A stretch of 25,915 nucleotides of DNA from UMGS1225 sp034086705 (GTDB lineage: Bacteria > Bacillota > Clostridia > Oscillospirales > CAG-272). The position numbers and the translations under genes are program-made. The stretch is taken from assembly GCA_034086705.1 (NCBI GenBank), contig JAXDZV010000007.1, forward strand, positions 1-25,915, in the 5' to 3' direction. The number at the start of each line of letters is the position of its first letter. Within the stretch, counting starts at the first letter, position 1. The notes under the pieces are model-generated. The model saw only the letters and a program-made list of their open reading frames with translations. It did no database searches and was not told the origin of the DNA. This document shows, piece after piece, positions 1-8,113 of this stretch.

Positions 1-772
1 AAATTCGGTTCTGAGAAAAGCACGGTACAACGCTGGCATTGCGCCTCCGGAAAGACCTCTGCCACGGCGTTGCACATTCCGAGGCACTTGTCCCCGATCA
101 CAAAAGCTTTACACCGTCAAATCCGCGTTCCTTGAGCCATGCAAGGAAGCTTTTCCAGCTTTCGGAATCCTCCTTCATACCTTCCGCAGCGCCGATGATC
201 TCACGGTAACCCTCCTCGTCAACTCCTATGGCGACAAGGATGCTGACATTTTCAAACTCTCCGCCCCAGCTGCGCTTGAGGTAAATTCCGTCTACATAGA
301 CATATGGATACTTGCCGGACAGCTTGCGGTTGCGCCATTCCTCAATATGCACATAGGCTTTCTGATTCAGATCACTGATGGTGGACGCTGACACACGGCT
401 TCCCCACAGAGCTTCCGAGATGCCCTCCGCACGACGCACCGATACACCGGCAAGGTACATTTCGATCAGGGCTTCCTCCACAGAACTTTCCCGGCGGCGA
501 TAACGCTCGATGATCGCTGTTTCGAACGGTACTCCTTTCAGCTTCGGTACTTCAAGGCGCACCTCTCCGGAGGTCGTGGTCAGTTTTCGATTGTAATGCC
601 CCGAACGGTATCCCTGACGCGCCTCGGTGCGTTCGTACTTTGCCGCGCTCGTCAGTTCTTCGGCTTCTTTGTTCAACAGCTCATTCAGTGTTTCCTCTAC
701 ACTGGTTCGGACTAATTCTTTCAATTCACTCTTGACACTTTCCTCGTTTAGCTGTATAATAAGTTTGGACAT
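1..772 (-). pseudogene. IS256-type (mutator) transposase, frameshifted and cut by window edge
   Basis: Resembles the N-terminal half of IS256/mutator-family DDE transposases, which cut and paste an insertion sequence. The open frame from ATG 772 has a basic N-terminal DNA-binding part, the family-like stretches EARQGYRSGHYNR and EVPKLKG, and a catalytic-core segment YVYVDGIYLKRSWG whose Asp is probably the first of the DDE triad. An AGGAG lies 8 nt before ATG 772, which is preferred to the TTG at 778. The frame stops at TGA 98-100. Moving one base at the T-run (102-106 on the + strand) reopens it as VIGDKCLGMCNAVAEVFPEA, the expected next segment, to the window edge. This is therefore a one-base deletion or a -1 slip, and the copy is probably dead. 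The final residues after QRCTV no longer look family-like, which suggests a second lesion. Confidence 0.85.
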
Positions 773-809
773 GTTCAATTCTCCTTTCGAATGTTTGTGT
801 GGTTACTTC

Positions 810-838
810 ATTCTACCAGAGTTTTTTGAGCATGTCTA
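810..838 (-). promoter_or_regulatory. Putative sigma-A promoter of the IS256-type transposase
   Basis: On the minus strand, TAGACA (838-833) is followed after 17 nt by TAGAAT (815-810), which is preceded by TGG and so forms an extended -10. It lies just upstream of the transposase ribosome binding site. The remaining sequence between 839 and 993 is AT-rich with no gene recognised; a second TATAAT at 877-872 has only a poor -35. Confidence 0.45.
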
Positions 839-993
839 TCTTTTTTGCTCTTTTTTCCATTTGCGAAAAATATTATACCTTATCTGTTTAAAAAAACAAT
901 GCATATTCTTCATTTGCAAAAGTAAAAGAGTCTTTTCTGCGGAAAATACGTTTACCGTTAATCTCCTCTCCTCTATACCCTCCGGAAGAGATA

Positions 994-1025
994 AAAAAGC
1001 AGCTGCTATACAGCAGCTGCTTTTT
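994..1025 (-). terminator. Bidirectional intrinsic terminator after the SLH gene
   Basis: A perfect inverted repeat: 994-1007 (AAAAAGCAGCTGCT) pairs with 1012-1025 across a 4-nt loop. A-rich and T-rich ends give U-tracts in either direction. It lies 43 nt beyond the stop of the minus-strand surface-protein gene and would terminate it. Confidence 0.85.
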
Positions 1026-1067
1026 CATTATGCTACGTATTCTTTGGCAGAGTCAAAACAGTAACCC

Positions 1068-4000
1068 TTATTTTTCGAGCACCGCCGGATTCGCAATGCA
1101 GAATGCGCGGAAAATTGTTGCCACTTCGGCACGTGTTGCCGTAGCAGTAGGCTGGAAGTAAAACACATTGTTAACCTTCTTGCCAACAATATATCCGTTG
1201 TTCTTCATAACATTGACCGCTTCGTTTGCCCAGTTGCCTATGCTCTTTGCATCTGCAAAGACCACACCATTATCTTCTTTTGTCAGCAACGCATCATAGA
1301 TCTTGAGATATTTGGCGTAGTTTGCAAGCATCAGGCACATCTCTTGACGGGAAATATCGCGCATCGGTTTGAACGTTCCATCCGGATAACCGGTAACAAT
1401 TCCGTTTTCACTTGCCCACTTCACGGCTTTGGTATACCATTTCCCGGAAGAAATATCCGTAAACGCATCTACGACCACTTTGTTTTCATCGTCAACCCCG
1501 GCAAGATTAGCAATTACCCGGCAGAACATTGCACGATTCATAGGAGTATTCGGCTCAAACGTAGTATCGGAAGTTCCGTTGAAAAGACCGTTTTGAGTTA
1601 CATATTTTACAGATTTATAGAACCAGTCTTTTTCTTTGACATCTTTGAACGGATTCGTCCAAGACAACATCGGGATACTCTCTTCCGCAACAACAGCACC
1701 GCAAACAGTACATTCTTGATGCCTATGGCCGTTTGTCGCTTCTGTCGGCTGCGCATCGATAATCCACTCACCTACAGTATGGCCCAAAGGTGCAAGATCC
1801 TTCTTTGTGCTGTAATCGCAGCGTGAACAGGTAACATACGCCTCCCAGCCACCTGCCGTACAGGTCGGTTCTTGGGCGTCATGCTGGATTTCATCATGTC
1901 CCAACATTGAAATTTCTTCTTTTGTACTGTAATCACATAGTGAGCAAGTCTCATAGGCATACCAACCGGCTTCTGTGCAGGACGGCTCCTTCGCTTCAAA
2001 AGACACAATGTTATGTGCTTGCGTCGCTACGTCTTTATTGGCAGAGTCAAATGGCACGGCACTGCCGTTCTTTGCATACGCTTCCTGGAAGTTGATGCCA
2101 ACAGAGGTTTCACCACCACCAAGAACTTCGAACTGTAGGTTTACAAGCGTTCCGCTTTCCGTCGCATCGTCTCCCGTCGAATCAACGATACGTACGATGG
2201 TTCCGCTGTGATACGGTTGTGAAATCTCCGTCATTTCAAAAGAAGACCCCAGCAGACCGGTATATGTAACACCTGTTAGTTTCAGAACAGTCTCATCATA
2301 CTCTACCGTAAACTTCACATCAACAATGCCGGGATTATCCTGCAGCAAAACAGGCAGTGTAATTTCCTTGCCTTGGTGTGCTGTGCCGCTAAGTTCCCCA
2401 ATGGCAAGTGTAGGCAGAAGACATGGTAATTCGTGATATCCGTCAGTATAACCACAACGAGAACATTTCTGATATGCATCCCAGCCAATCTCCGTCACGG
2501 TAGGAGCTTTGGCAGAAACATCCTGCATGTCATGCCCGGGTTCTCTCTCGACCTTGTAATCTTCTGCAGTGCAAAGGTTGCAAACGCGTACCAATACTTT
2601 TCCGTGTTCGCAATCATCATACTGCACTGTGTACTCGCCGTACGCATGGTCACAGACATACGCATATGTTTCTGATTGCTCAGCCGCACAATTCAGGCAT
2701 ACCTTATGTCGCTGCCCCTCTTGCTCTGGAGTTGCAGGCACATCAATCACCCACTCGCCCGACCAATCATGTGCAGAAGCAACAACCGTCTTTTCATCAC
2801 AGATATCTCCACAAACCGAACAGATCTTCACATAAGAACGCGTATATGCACAATCATCTTTATGGTTGGTCTTAATCACCCACGAGCCGGGCTGATGCCC
2901 GGCTGTTGCCGCATGAATCAACTCAATGGAATTTCCCCCGTGCGTCGCCGCATTTTCGATCGGATCGGAATAACCATACACATTGGCCGTACCGGCTTTT
3001 TCGTCTGTCGGTGCAAACTTGCAAGCTTGATATGACCATACAGCTTGACAGTCATGTGTCTGGTCAGGTGAAGTCACGGATGGCTTAGTTTTATCATAGT
3101 GCCCAACCGCCGGCAAAGCCATCTCCTGCGTATACTCACAGTACTTGCACTTCACAAGGCCCCAGCCATCTACTGTACAGGTTGCCGGTTGATCAATGCG
3201 CAACACCACCGCATTCATCTTTGCCAAAGCAGCATTTCTATCTGTGTCTTTACGCGCCTTTGCATATTCCTGTGCAAAGCTAAAATCAAAGGTATGATTG
3301 TCAGGGTCACTAAGAATAGGCTCCGTGTAAAAATCACCACAGGTCTTACAAGTAAAGGTCTTTACCCCATTCCAAGCGCACGTTGGCTGAGTGGTTATCC
3401 TTCCGTTATCATATACATGGTTCCCGGCACCGCAATCATCGAAAGCAACTTTTCCGCCAGCTACCGCATATGGCTGTGCCGCCGGCAAATTCTTTCTGCT
3501 CGAGCTTGTTGTAACATCCTCCATATATGTTGAAGCAAGTGCCCAACGTTCTTCAGCAGGAAGTGCATGCACATTCGTCAACCAAATGGAAGCTGTAGTA
3601 TAGCAATGGTCAGACATGGAAGCACAAATTCCAATTTGTGACCCTTCTCCGATGGTAACAGGGGTCTGCTTTTTGCCGCTGACCTTGTCCAATGCATATA
3701 CAGACGTGTCAATGCAAAACTCCATATAATAGGTACCGCCGTTGTCAGTGCTGTTGCGTTGAATCTGCACAGCAACATCAAAATACGGGTCGCATTCATC
3801 TTCATACAAATTTTTCCCACGTACTGCCAGATATTTGTTACCACGAATATCGGCTTTGTAATGGTATGTTCCACCGGCGCTGTTGACCGCGTCTTCATCC
3901 GCACCGGGATTAGTATAGGCACCGGAGTTGCCGCCTTCCGGCACTATCCAGATTTCAATGCCATCTACATGCCAATAAAGGCCGGAGACATGATTGTTCC

Positions 4001-4430
4001 GCGCTGCATCCAAAGCGTTATCATACGGATAAATGCCGTTCTCAATATCGTAGTCATCCCAATTAAAGTCTTCGCGCCCCTCTTCTTTACGATAATCCTT
4101 AAAAGCGCGCGGATCGTTGGGAACATCGTCAAAGTCTGTGTCATGAGCTTCTACAAAAACGTTTAGCTTTGTGTAGTCTTCGGAAAACAGCCACCAAATT
4201 GTGCCGCTTCCATCGCCGAGCGGATTCTTTGACGTCACAGGATCATGGAAGTTCAGTTGTTTTTTCAAACCAAATGCTTCATATGCAGGATCCCGAACTG
4301 CATCGGTATCAATGATTCCTTTAAAATCATTGATCGTACCCGCATTGGTTTCGTTATGGGCGCTGACCGCAAACGGAAATACGCTGGCAAGCAGTAACAG
4401 CGCAAGAAAGATTGTCAGAAACTTTTTCAT
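1068..4430 (-). CDS. Secreted surface protein with SLH domains, cohesin-like domain and CxxC repeats
   Basis: A 1120-residue exported protein of unknown function, probably held on the cell wall by SLH domains. Residues 1-24 form a signal peptide (KK, hydrophobic core, VSA cleavage site). Residues about 40-300 look like a beta-sandwich carbohydrate-binding (CBM9/DOMON-like) domain; this is tentative. About 330-670 hold six CxxC modules (CKTC, CKYC, CSVC, CLNC, CNLC, CSRC). About 675-795 resemble a cohesin domain (LAIGELSGTAHQG, VDVKFTVEYDETVLKL). Three more CxxC modules follow (CSLC, CSRC, CTVC), several starting PTCT.GGW or similar. Residues about 926-1115 are three SLH repeats (FKDVKEKDWFYKSVKYV; FTDISSGKWYTKAVKWA; a weaker third). 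GGAGGGG lies 5 nt before the ATG. The gene is flanked by its own promoter and terminator, so it is monocistronic. Cohesins usually bind dockerins, so a scaffold role is possible, but no dockerin protein is present here. Confidence 0.9.
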   Translation of the reverse strand: MKKFLTIFLALLLLASVFPFAVSAHNETNAGTINDFKGIIDTDAVRDPAYEAFGLKKQLNFHDPVTSKNPLGDGSGTIWWLFSEDYTKLNVFVEAHDTDFDDVPNDPRAFKDYRKEEGREDFNWDDYDIENGIYPYDNALDAARNNHVSGLYWHVDGIEIWIVPEGGNSGAYTNPGADEDAVNSAGGTYHYKADIRGNKYLAVRGKNLYEDECDPYFDVAVQIQRNSTDNGGTYYMEFCIDTSVYALDKVSGKKQTPVTIGEGSQIGICASMSDHCYTTASIWLTNVHALPAEERWALASTYMEDVTTSSSRKNLPAAQPYAVAGGKVAFDDCGAGNHVYDNGRITTQPTCAWNGVKTFTCKTCGDFYTEPILSDPDNHTFDFSFAQEYAKARKDTDRNAALAKMNAVVLRIDQPATCTVDGWGLVKCKYCEYTQEMALPAVGHYDKTKPSVTSPDQTHDCQAVWSYQACKFAPTDEKAGTANVYGYSDPIENAATHGGNSIELIHAATAGHQPGSWVIKTNHKDDCAYTRSYVKICSVCGDICDEKTVVASAHDWSGEWVIDVPATPEQEGQRHKVCLNCAAEQSETYAYVCDHAYGEYTVQYDDCEHGKVLVRVCNLCTAEDYKVEREPGHDMQDVSAKAPTVTEIGWDAYQKCSRCGYTDGYHELPCLLPTLAIGELSGTAHQGKEITLPVLLQDNPGIVDVKFTVEYDETVLKLTGVTYTGLLGSSFEMTEISQPYHSGTIVRIVDSTGDDATESGTLVNLQFEVLGGGETSVGINFQEAYAKNGSAVPFDSANKDVATQAHNIVSFEAKEPSCTEAGWYAYETCSLCDYSTKEEISMLGHDEIQHDAQEPTCTAGGWEAYVTCSRCDYSTKKDLAPLGHTVGEWIIDAQPTEATNGHRHQECTVCGAVVAEESIPMLSWTNPFKDVKEKDWFYKSVKYVTQNGLFNGTSDTTFEPNTPMNRAMFCRVIANLAGVDDENKVVVDAFTDISSGKWYTKAVKWASENGIVTGYPDGTFKPMRDISRQEMCLMLANYAKYLKIYDALLTKEDNGVVFADAKSIGNWANEAVNVMKNNGYIVGKKVNNVFYFQPTATATRAEVATIFRAFCIANPAVLEK

Positions 4431-4467
4431 CCGTACCCCTCCAAGATACTATTTTCTTTTCAGCTTC

Positions 4468-4496
4468 AGTATACACGATGCAATGAGAAAAAGCAA
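4468..4496 (-). promoter_or_regulatory. Promoter of the SLH surface-protein gene
   Basis: Minus-strand TTGCTT (4496-4491), a 17-nt spacer, and TATACT (4473-4468). Transcription would start about 30 nt before the ATG at 4430, and the ribosome binding site GGAGGGG lies between. The same TTGCTT-17 nt arrangement precedes the rpsJ leader and the MATE remnant. Confidence 0.7.
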
Positions 4497-4735
4497 TCCT
4501 TTTCCCAGTTTTTTTTGTTCTTTTTTTAGGTGATTTGTGGAAAATCAACAAAACCATCCTGTTGTCTTTAGCATATTCTCCCAAGGAAAAATTTGTATTG
4601 TATGGCGAATTACCCGTCCGCATAGTTGCAAACTTCTTTATATATTGAATCATTTTCATGCAAAAAAACTTCCTTGCGTTCAGAGCCGCTATGCTTTTCA
4701 AAAAAGAGTGCCTGCAGTTTTAGGACGTTGTTTCG

Positions 4736-5340
4736 TTAATTGTCAAAAGGCGTTACATTTATCCTCACGCCGTTTGACTTAAGAAGATCGCCAAAGCTGT
4801 GCACGGGAGACAATTCCTGGTTCGGAATGCACAGCGACGGAAAGCACACATATAGCGTTTCCCCAGATAAAAGTGCGTTCTCATACCCGTTCGGCCAGCC
4901 GGAATCTGTACATGAGGATTTATCTGTTCATTTTACTAAAATACAGGCTTCCGCATGCACGGCAGAACTTATCACTCTTTATCAATTTCTGGACGCATTC
5001 GGGGTGTAGAGGTTCATCACTTTCTTCTCCTACGTTCTGATTTATCAACTATTTGTGTGCCTCTATTTGCCCTTTATCAGCGCATCAATCTTATCGGAAG
5101 ATTTATATAAGGTAAATGCTAATGCATTTAAATTCGAAAAAAGCGAATGAAATCTCGTCTTCTTTGTGGGGAAAGCATATGGAGTCACCAGCATGTCATA
5201 CACGATGTAAAGATTTGTCTTGCCTAACTTTGCATTGTACACTTTATCTTCAAGGACTACATTTGCAACTTCATCTAACAGCGACTTATCTACAGTTTAC
5301 AGTTCAGATTCAGTTTTTCAATCAATAAAGTCCCATACCA
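4736..5340 (-). pseudogene. Decayed gene of unknown family, three open segments
   Basis: Not recognised. Reading the minus strand, three consecutive segments have protein-like composition but lie in different frames or behind stops. Segment A, 5296-5066 (77 codons), includes DEVANVVLEDKVYNAKLGKT and LYIVYDMLVTPYAFPTKK and ends at TAG 5063. Its frame extends upstream to VWDFID (5338-5321) past a TGA at 5318 and a TAA at 5297. Segment B, 5048-4923, reads DEPLHPECVQKLIKSDKFCR then ACGSLYFSKMNR, with an FCRAC zinc-knuckle-like motif. Segment C, 4927-4739, includes SGWPNGYENALLSGETLYV and SFGDLLKSNGVRINV. Plus-strand frames opposite these are open but have less natural composition. The segments may belong to one broken gene or to more than one; segment A is the most convincing. 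The 5' end is lost next to the microsatellite. Confidence 0.4.
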
Positions 5341-5362
5341 GCCATCCGCACTAAGGCTCACC

Positions 5363-5416
5363 ATTGTATTGTATTGTATTGTATTGTATTTATTGTATCG
5401 TATCGTATTGTATTGT
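5363..5416. repeat. Pentanucleotide microsatellite (ATTGT)n
   Basis: Five perfect ATTGT units (5363-5387), then a 4-base interruption, then ATTGT, two ATCGT variants and two ATTGT units. That is ten units in total. It sits in non-coding DNA between the decayed gene and the 3' end of the ribosomal cluster. Simple repeats this long are uncommon in bacterial chromosomes and can change length by slippage. Confidence 0.95.
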
Positions 5417-5653
5417 CTCCCCTCCTCCCTGCAGTCTCCCCGACACATTTACTATATAGGATATGAGCTGTCTGCCTTCGTATTTTTTCGGAGTTTTGCT
5501 GCTCCATCTTTTCACATCCTCCTGTCAAAAAGCGATTGTGAGCAATAGGGGCATAATTGGGATTTCCTGTTTCATCTTCAGAATCTCCTATGCAAATTTC
5601 GATTTTGAGGCCGGTTTGTTTCCAGAGTATCACTTAACAGGATGGGATGTAAG
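5417..5653. other. Intergenic stretch with no recognised feature
   Basis: Between the microsatellite and the hairpin downstream of rplQ I see no ORF with convincing composition, no RNA gene and no clear promoter. A minus-strand frame runs through here into the microsatellite, but its end is only repeat translation (NTIQYNTIQW-like), so it was not called. Confidence 0.5.
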
Positions 5654-5687
5654 AACAGCCACAGCAGTTTACACTGCTGTGGCTGTT
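5654..5687 (-). terminator. Hairpin at the 3' end of the ribosomal cluster
   Basis: A perfect 15-bp stem (5654-5668 AACAGCCACAGCAGT with 5673-5687) and a 4-nt loop, 88 nt past the rplQ stop. It is the best candidate for the end of the S10-spc-alpha transcript. No clean U-tract follows on the minus strand (CTTACATCC), so it may instead be a processing or stability hairpin. Confidence 0.55.
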
Positions 5688-5775
5688 AGCTGTCTTATGA
5701 ACACCGCATTTTCCGATGGTACATTTAAAAACCGGAAAATGAGAGAAGCAATGGGGTAATTGCTAGATCTTATAT

Positions 5776-6276
5776 TTATGCTTGCGCTGCGGCCTCTTCA
5801 GCAGTGGGAGCTGCCTGCTCTTGACTGTTGTCCGTAGCAGACGCATCCTTTTGATCTGTAGCAGCCTTGTCCTCTTTCTTTGTGGCCTTCTTAGCCTTTA
5901 CTTTTTTGTTAAGATCTGCCGCATTCTTCTCCTCGGCAACCAGCTTAATCAACGCCATCTCAGCGCCGTCACCACGACGGGGCCCGAGTTTATAAATGCG
6001 CGTATATCCACCGGCGCGATCTGCATATTCCGGAGCAATGACATCAAACAACTTTTTGACAACATCCTCCTTCGTTATATATGCAAGTGCCGCACGGCGG
6101 CTGGCAAGCGTATTCTTTTTCCCCAGAGTAATCATCTTTTCCGTCATGCATCTGACTTCTTTTGCTCTGGTCAACGTGGTTTCAATAGATCCGTTTTCCA
6201 ACAGATACGTAACCATGCCTCTCAGCATCGCATTTCTGTGCGCAGAAACTCTGCCGAGCTTTCTTCTTCCTGGCAT
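5776..6276 (-). CDS. rplQ: 50S ribosomal protein L17 (bL17) with long C-terminal tail
   Basis: Large-subunit protein near the peptide exit tunnel. The N-terminus MPGRRKLGRVSAHRNAMLRG and the later GGYTRIYKLGPRRGDGAEMA are diagnostic for L17. The protein is 166 residues, whereas many bacterial L17 proteins are about 115-130. From about residue 118 there is a low-complexity tail, first Lys-rich (NKKVKAKKATKKEDK), then rich in Ala, Gln and acidic residues (TAEEAAAQA). The tail is probably disordered. It starts 35 nt after rpoA and is the last gene of the cluster, as usual in bacteria. A ribosome binding site (AAAGGAGGAAACA) precedes the ATG. Confidence 0.97.
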   Translation of the reverse strand: MPGRRKLGRVSAHRNAMLRGMVTYLLENGSIETTLTRAKEVRCMTEKMITLGKKNTLASRRAALAYITKEDVVKKLFDVIAPEYADRAGGYTRIYKLGPRRGDGAEMALIKLVAEEKNAADLNKKVKAKKATKKEDKAATDQKDASATDNSQEQAAPTAEEAAAQA

Positions 6277-6311
6277 GTTGTTTCCTCCTTTTCAAAGCAG
6301 CCTGCGCCGCC

Positions 6312-7262
6312 TTATTCATCCTCTTTCTTCAGATCCAAACCAAGGGTGTGGAGCTTCTGAATAACTTCTTCCAAAGACTTCTTACCGAGATTTCTGACGC
6401 GGATCATTTCTTCCTCCGTTTTATTCGTCAAATCCTCGACCGTATCGATGCCCGCGCGTTTCAAGCAATTAAAGCTACGCACAGACATGTCAAGTTCCTC
6501 AATGGTCATCTCAAGTACTTTTTCCTTGATAGTCTCTTCTCTTTCGATCATAATCTCCGCTTTGCGTCCCTCATCAGAGAGATCCACAAAGAGGTTGAGA
6601 TGTTCGTTGAGAATCTTGGCAGCCAACGAGACGGCTTCCTTAGCCGTGATAGTTCCGTTGGTCGTTACCTCAAGCGTGAGCTTATCGTAGTCAGTTCGAC
6701 TGCCGACACGTGTGTTTTCTACGCTCCAATTCACCGTATAAACGGGTGTATAGATCGAATCAATATAAATTAAACCGATCTGTGTGGGATTTTGCTGTTT
6801 GTTTTTCTCCTGAGAAACATAACCGCGCCCGTGTGAAAAGGTCAGCTCCATATAAAAGCGAACATTTTCATTCACAGTAGCAATATGCAAATCAGGGTTG
6901 AGAACCTCTAAATCAGCATCGGCACGAATATCGCCGGCCGTTACATCACACGGACCCGTTATGTCAATCACAACAGTCTTCGGTTCTTCACAAAAAAGCT
7001 TTGCAACAATTCCCTTTACATTCAGTACGATTTCACAAACGTCTTCTTTGACGCCCGGCATTGTACTGATTTCATGCAGAACACCGTCTATCTTAATGCT
7101 TTGAACGGCAACACCGGGCAAAGAGCTCAGAAGAACACGGCGCAATGAATTTCCAAGTGTCGTGCCATATCCTCTTTCCAAAGGCTCTACTACGAACTTG
7201 CCGTATTTGCCGTCTTCGCTCATCTTGGCGACAGAAATGCTTGGCTTCTCGATTTCAATCAT
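6312..7262 (-). CDS. rpoA: RNA polymerase alpha subunit
   Basis: Dimerises to nucleate RNA polymerase assembly; the C-terminal domain binds UP-element DNA and activators. 316 residues, a normal length. The N-terminal domain contains VEPLERGYGTTLGNSLRRVL, the alpha signature, and runs to about residue 235. The C-terminal domain (about 250-316) has LDMSVRSFNCLKRAGIDTV and IRVRNLGKKSLEEV. An in-frame start 33 nt upstream exists, but ATG 7262 is preferred: AGGAGGG lies 7 nt before it and the protein then starts MIEIEKPSI, as in relatives. It is separated from rpsD by a 200-nt spacer that can form two long stem-loops, so its expression may be tuned apart from its neighbours. Confidence 0.97.
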   Translation of the reverse strand: MIEIEKPSISVAKMSEDGKYGKFVVEPLERGYGTTLGNSLRRVLLSSLPGVAVQSIKIDGVLHEISTMPGVKEDVCEIVLNVKGIVAKLFCEEPKTVVIDITGPCDVTAGDIRADADLEVLNPDLHIATVNENVRFYMELTFSHGRGYVSQEKNKQQNPTQIGLIYIDSIYTPVYTVNWSVENTRVGSRTDYDKLTLEVTTNGTITAKEAVSLAAKILNEHLNLFVDLSDEGRKAEIMIEREETIKEKVLEMTIEELDMSVRSFNCLKRAGIDTVEDLTNKTEEEMIRVRNLGKKSLEEVIQKLHTLGLDLKKEDE

Positions 7263-7305
7263 ATTCTTACCCTCCTGCTCTTCATTTTCGATCACTCATG
7301 ATCCT

Positions 7306-7452
7306 GCCTTCTCGGCAACGGGGTCTGCCGCGCCGCACCGGGGCTATGCACCGGTTGTCTCATACCGCCGCGGGACGCGTGATATGCCAAGGCGTTACGA
7401 AATACCTGCGGATACCGTGATGGGAAAGCAAAATGCACCCGGCAGGTATTCG
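7306..7452 (-). ncRNA. Candidate structured RNA in the rpsD-rpoA spacer
   Basis: Two adjacent inverted repeats fill much of the spacer. Stem 1: AATACCTGC at 7401-7409 pairs perfectly with 7442-7450 (extendable by CG with one bulge) around 32 nt. Stem 2: 7306-7310 plus 7314-7317 pairs with 7385-7393 (9 bp, 3-nt bulge) around a very GC-rich interior that has further complementary pieces (CCGCG/CGCGG; ACCGG/CCGGT). In the transcript this lies after the rpsD stop and before the rpoA ribosome binding site. Function unknown; it could be a leader, an attenuator or an RNase processing site. Structure read by eye only. Confidence 0.45.
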
Positions 7453-7462
7453 GAGGTGATGA

Positions 7463-8092
7463 TTATTTGGAGTACAACTCGACGATCAAATGCTCCTCGA
7501 ACGGGAAGTCAACATCATCTCTTTGCGGAAGCGCTGTAACGGTCGCAGTCAAAGCGTTTTTATCGAAAGAAAGCCATTTAGGCTGCGTAATCTTATCAAG
7601 ACCTTCAATCAGCCCCTTGATTTTCTCGCTCTTACGGCTGCTTTCTTTAATGCCGATTACATCACCAACGCGAAGTTGAATAGAAGGAATCGTTACTTTC
7701 TTACCGTTCAGGGTAAAATGCCCATGCAACACAAGCTGTCTTGCATCGTTTCTGCTCTCGCCCATCCCCATCTTATATACGGCGTTATCAAGGCGACGCT
7801 CCAACATGGAAAGCAGATTTTCACCGGCTTGTCCTTCCTTGCGATCTGCCTTTACAAAATAGTTCTTAAATTGTCTCTCTTGCACACCGTAAATACGCTT
7901 TGCCTTCTGCTTTTCACGCAGCTGCAGGCCGTATTCTTTCATCTTTCTGTTGCTCTGCGCACCATGCTGACCGGGTGCAGAAGAACGGCGCACCAGCGCA
8001 CATTTATCCGTCAGGCAGCGCTCACCCTTCAAAAAAAGCTTTGTGCCTTCTCTGCGGCAGAGTCTGCAAGCGGGACCTGTATATCTTGCCAT
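7463..8092 (-). CDS. rpsD: 30S ribosomal protein S4 (uS4), zinc-binding form
   Basis: Primary 16S rRNA-binding protein that nucleates assembly of the 30S body and contributes to decoding accuracy. 209 residues, a typical length. The N-terminus MARYTGPACRLCRREG with Cys 9, 12, 26 and 31 is the zinc-binding (C+) version. The S4 RNA-binding domain is seen as LERRLDNAVYKMGMGESRND and QLVLHGHFTLNGKKV. In Clostridia S4 is usually in the alpha operon, as here (21 nt after rpsK), while Bacillus subtilis has it elsewhere. S4 is a known autoregulator of this operon in E. coli; whether the 200-nt structured spacer that follows it is a target is unknown. Confidence 0.98.
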   Translation of the reverse strand: MARYTGPACRLCRREGTKLFLKGERCLTDKCALVRRSSAPGQHGAQSNRKMKEYGLQLREKQKAKRIYGVQERQFKNYFVKADRKEGQAGENLLSMLERRLDNAVYKMGMGESRNDARQLVLHGHFTLNGKKVTIPSIQLRVGDVIGIKESSRKSEKIKGLIEGLDKITQPKWLSFDKNALTATVTALPQRDDVDFPFEEHLIVELYSK

Positions 8093-8113
8093 TACTTGGT
8101 ACCTCCTATCTGA

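Noticed and set aside
627..1064. Plus-strand ORF opposite the IS256 transposase start
   Set aside because: Part is antisense to the transposase and the rest crosses promoter and terminator sequences; no family resemblance.
4740..5009. Plus-strand 89-codon ORF in the intergenic region
   Set aside because: It lies opposite the decayed minus-strand segments, has no good ribosome binding site or promoter and its composition is less protein-like than the antisense reading.
5363..5416. CRISPR array
   Set aside because: The units are 5 bp without spacers; it is a microsatellite. No direct repeats with unique spacers were seen elsewhere in the window.
5358..5633. Minus-strand 91-codon ORF running through the ATTGT repeat
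   Set aside because: Its C-terminus is only translated microsatellite and the rest has no recognisable motif; no promoter or family resemblance.
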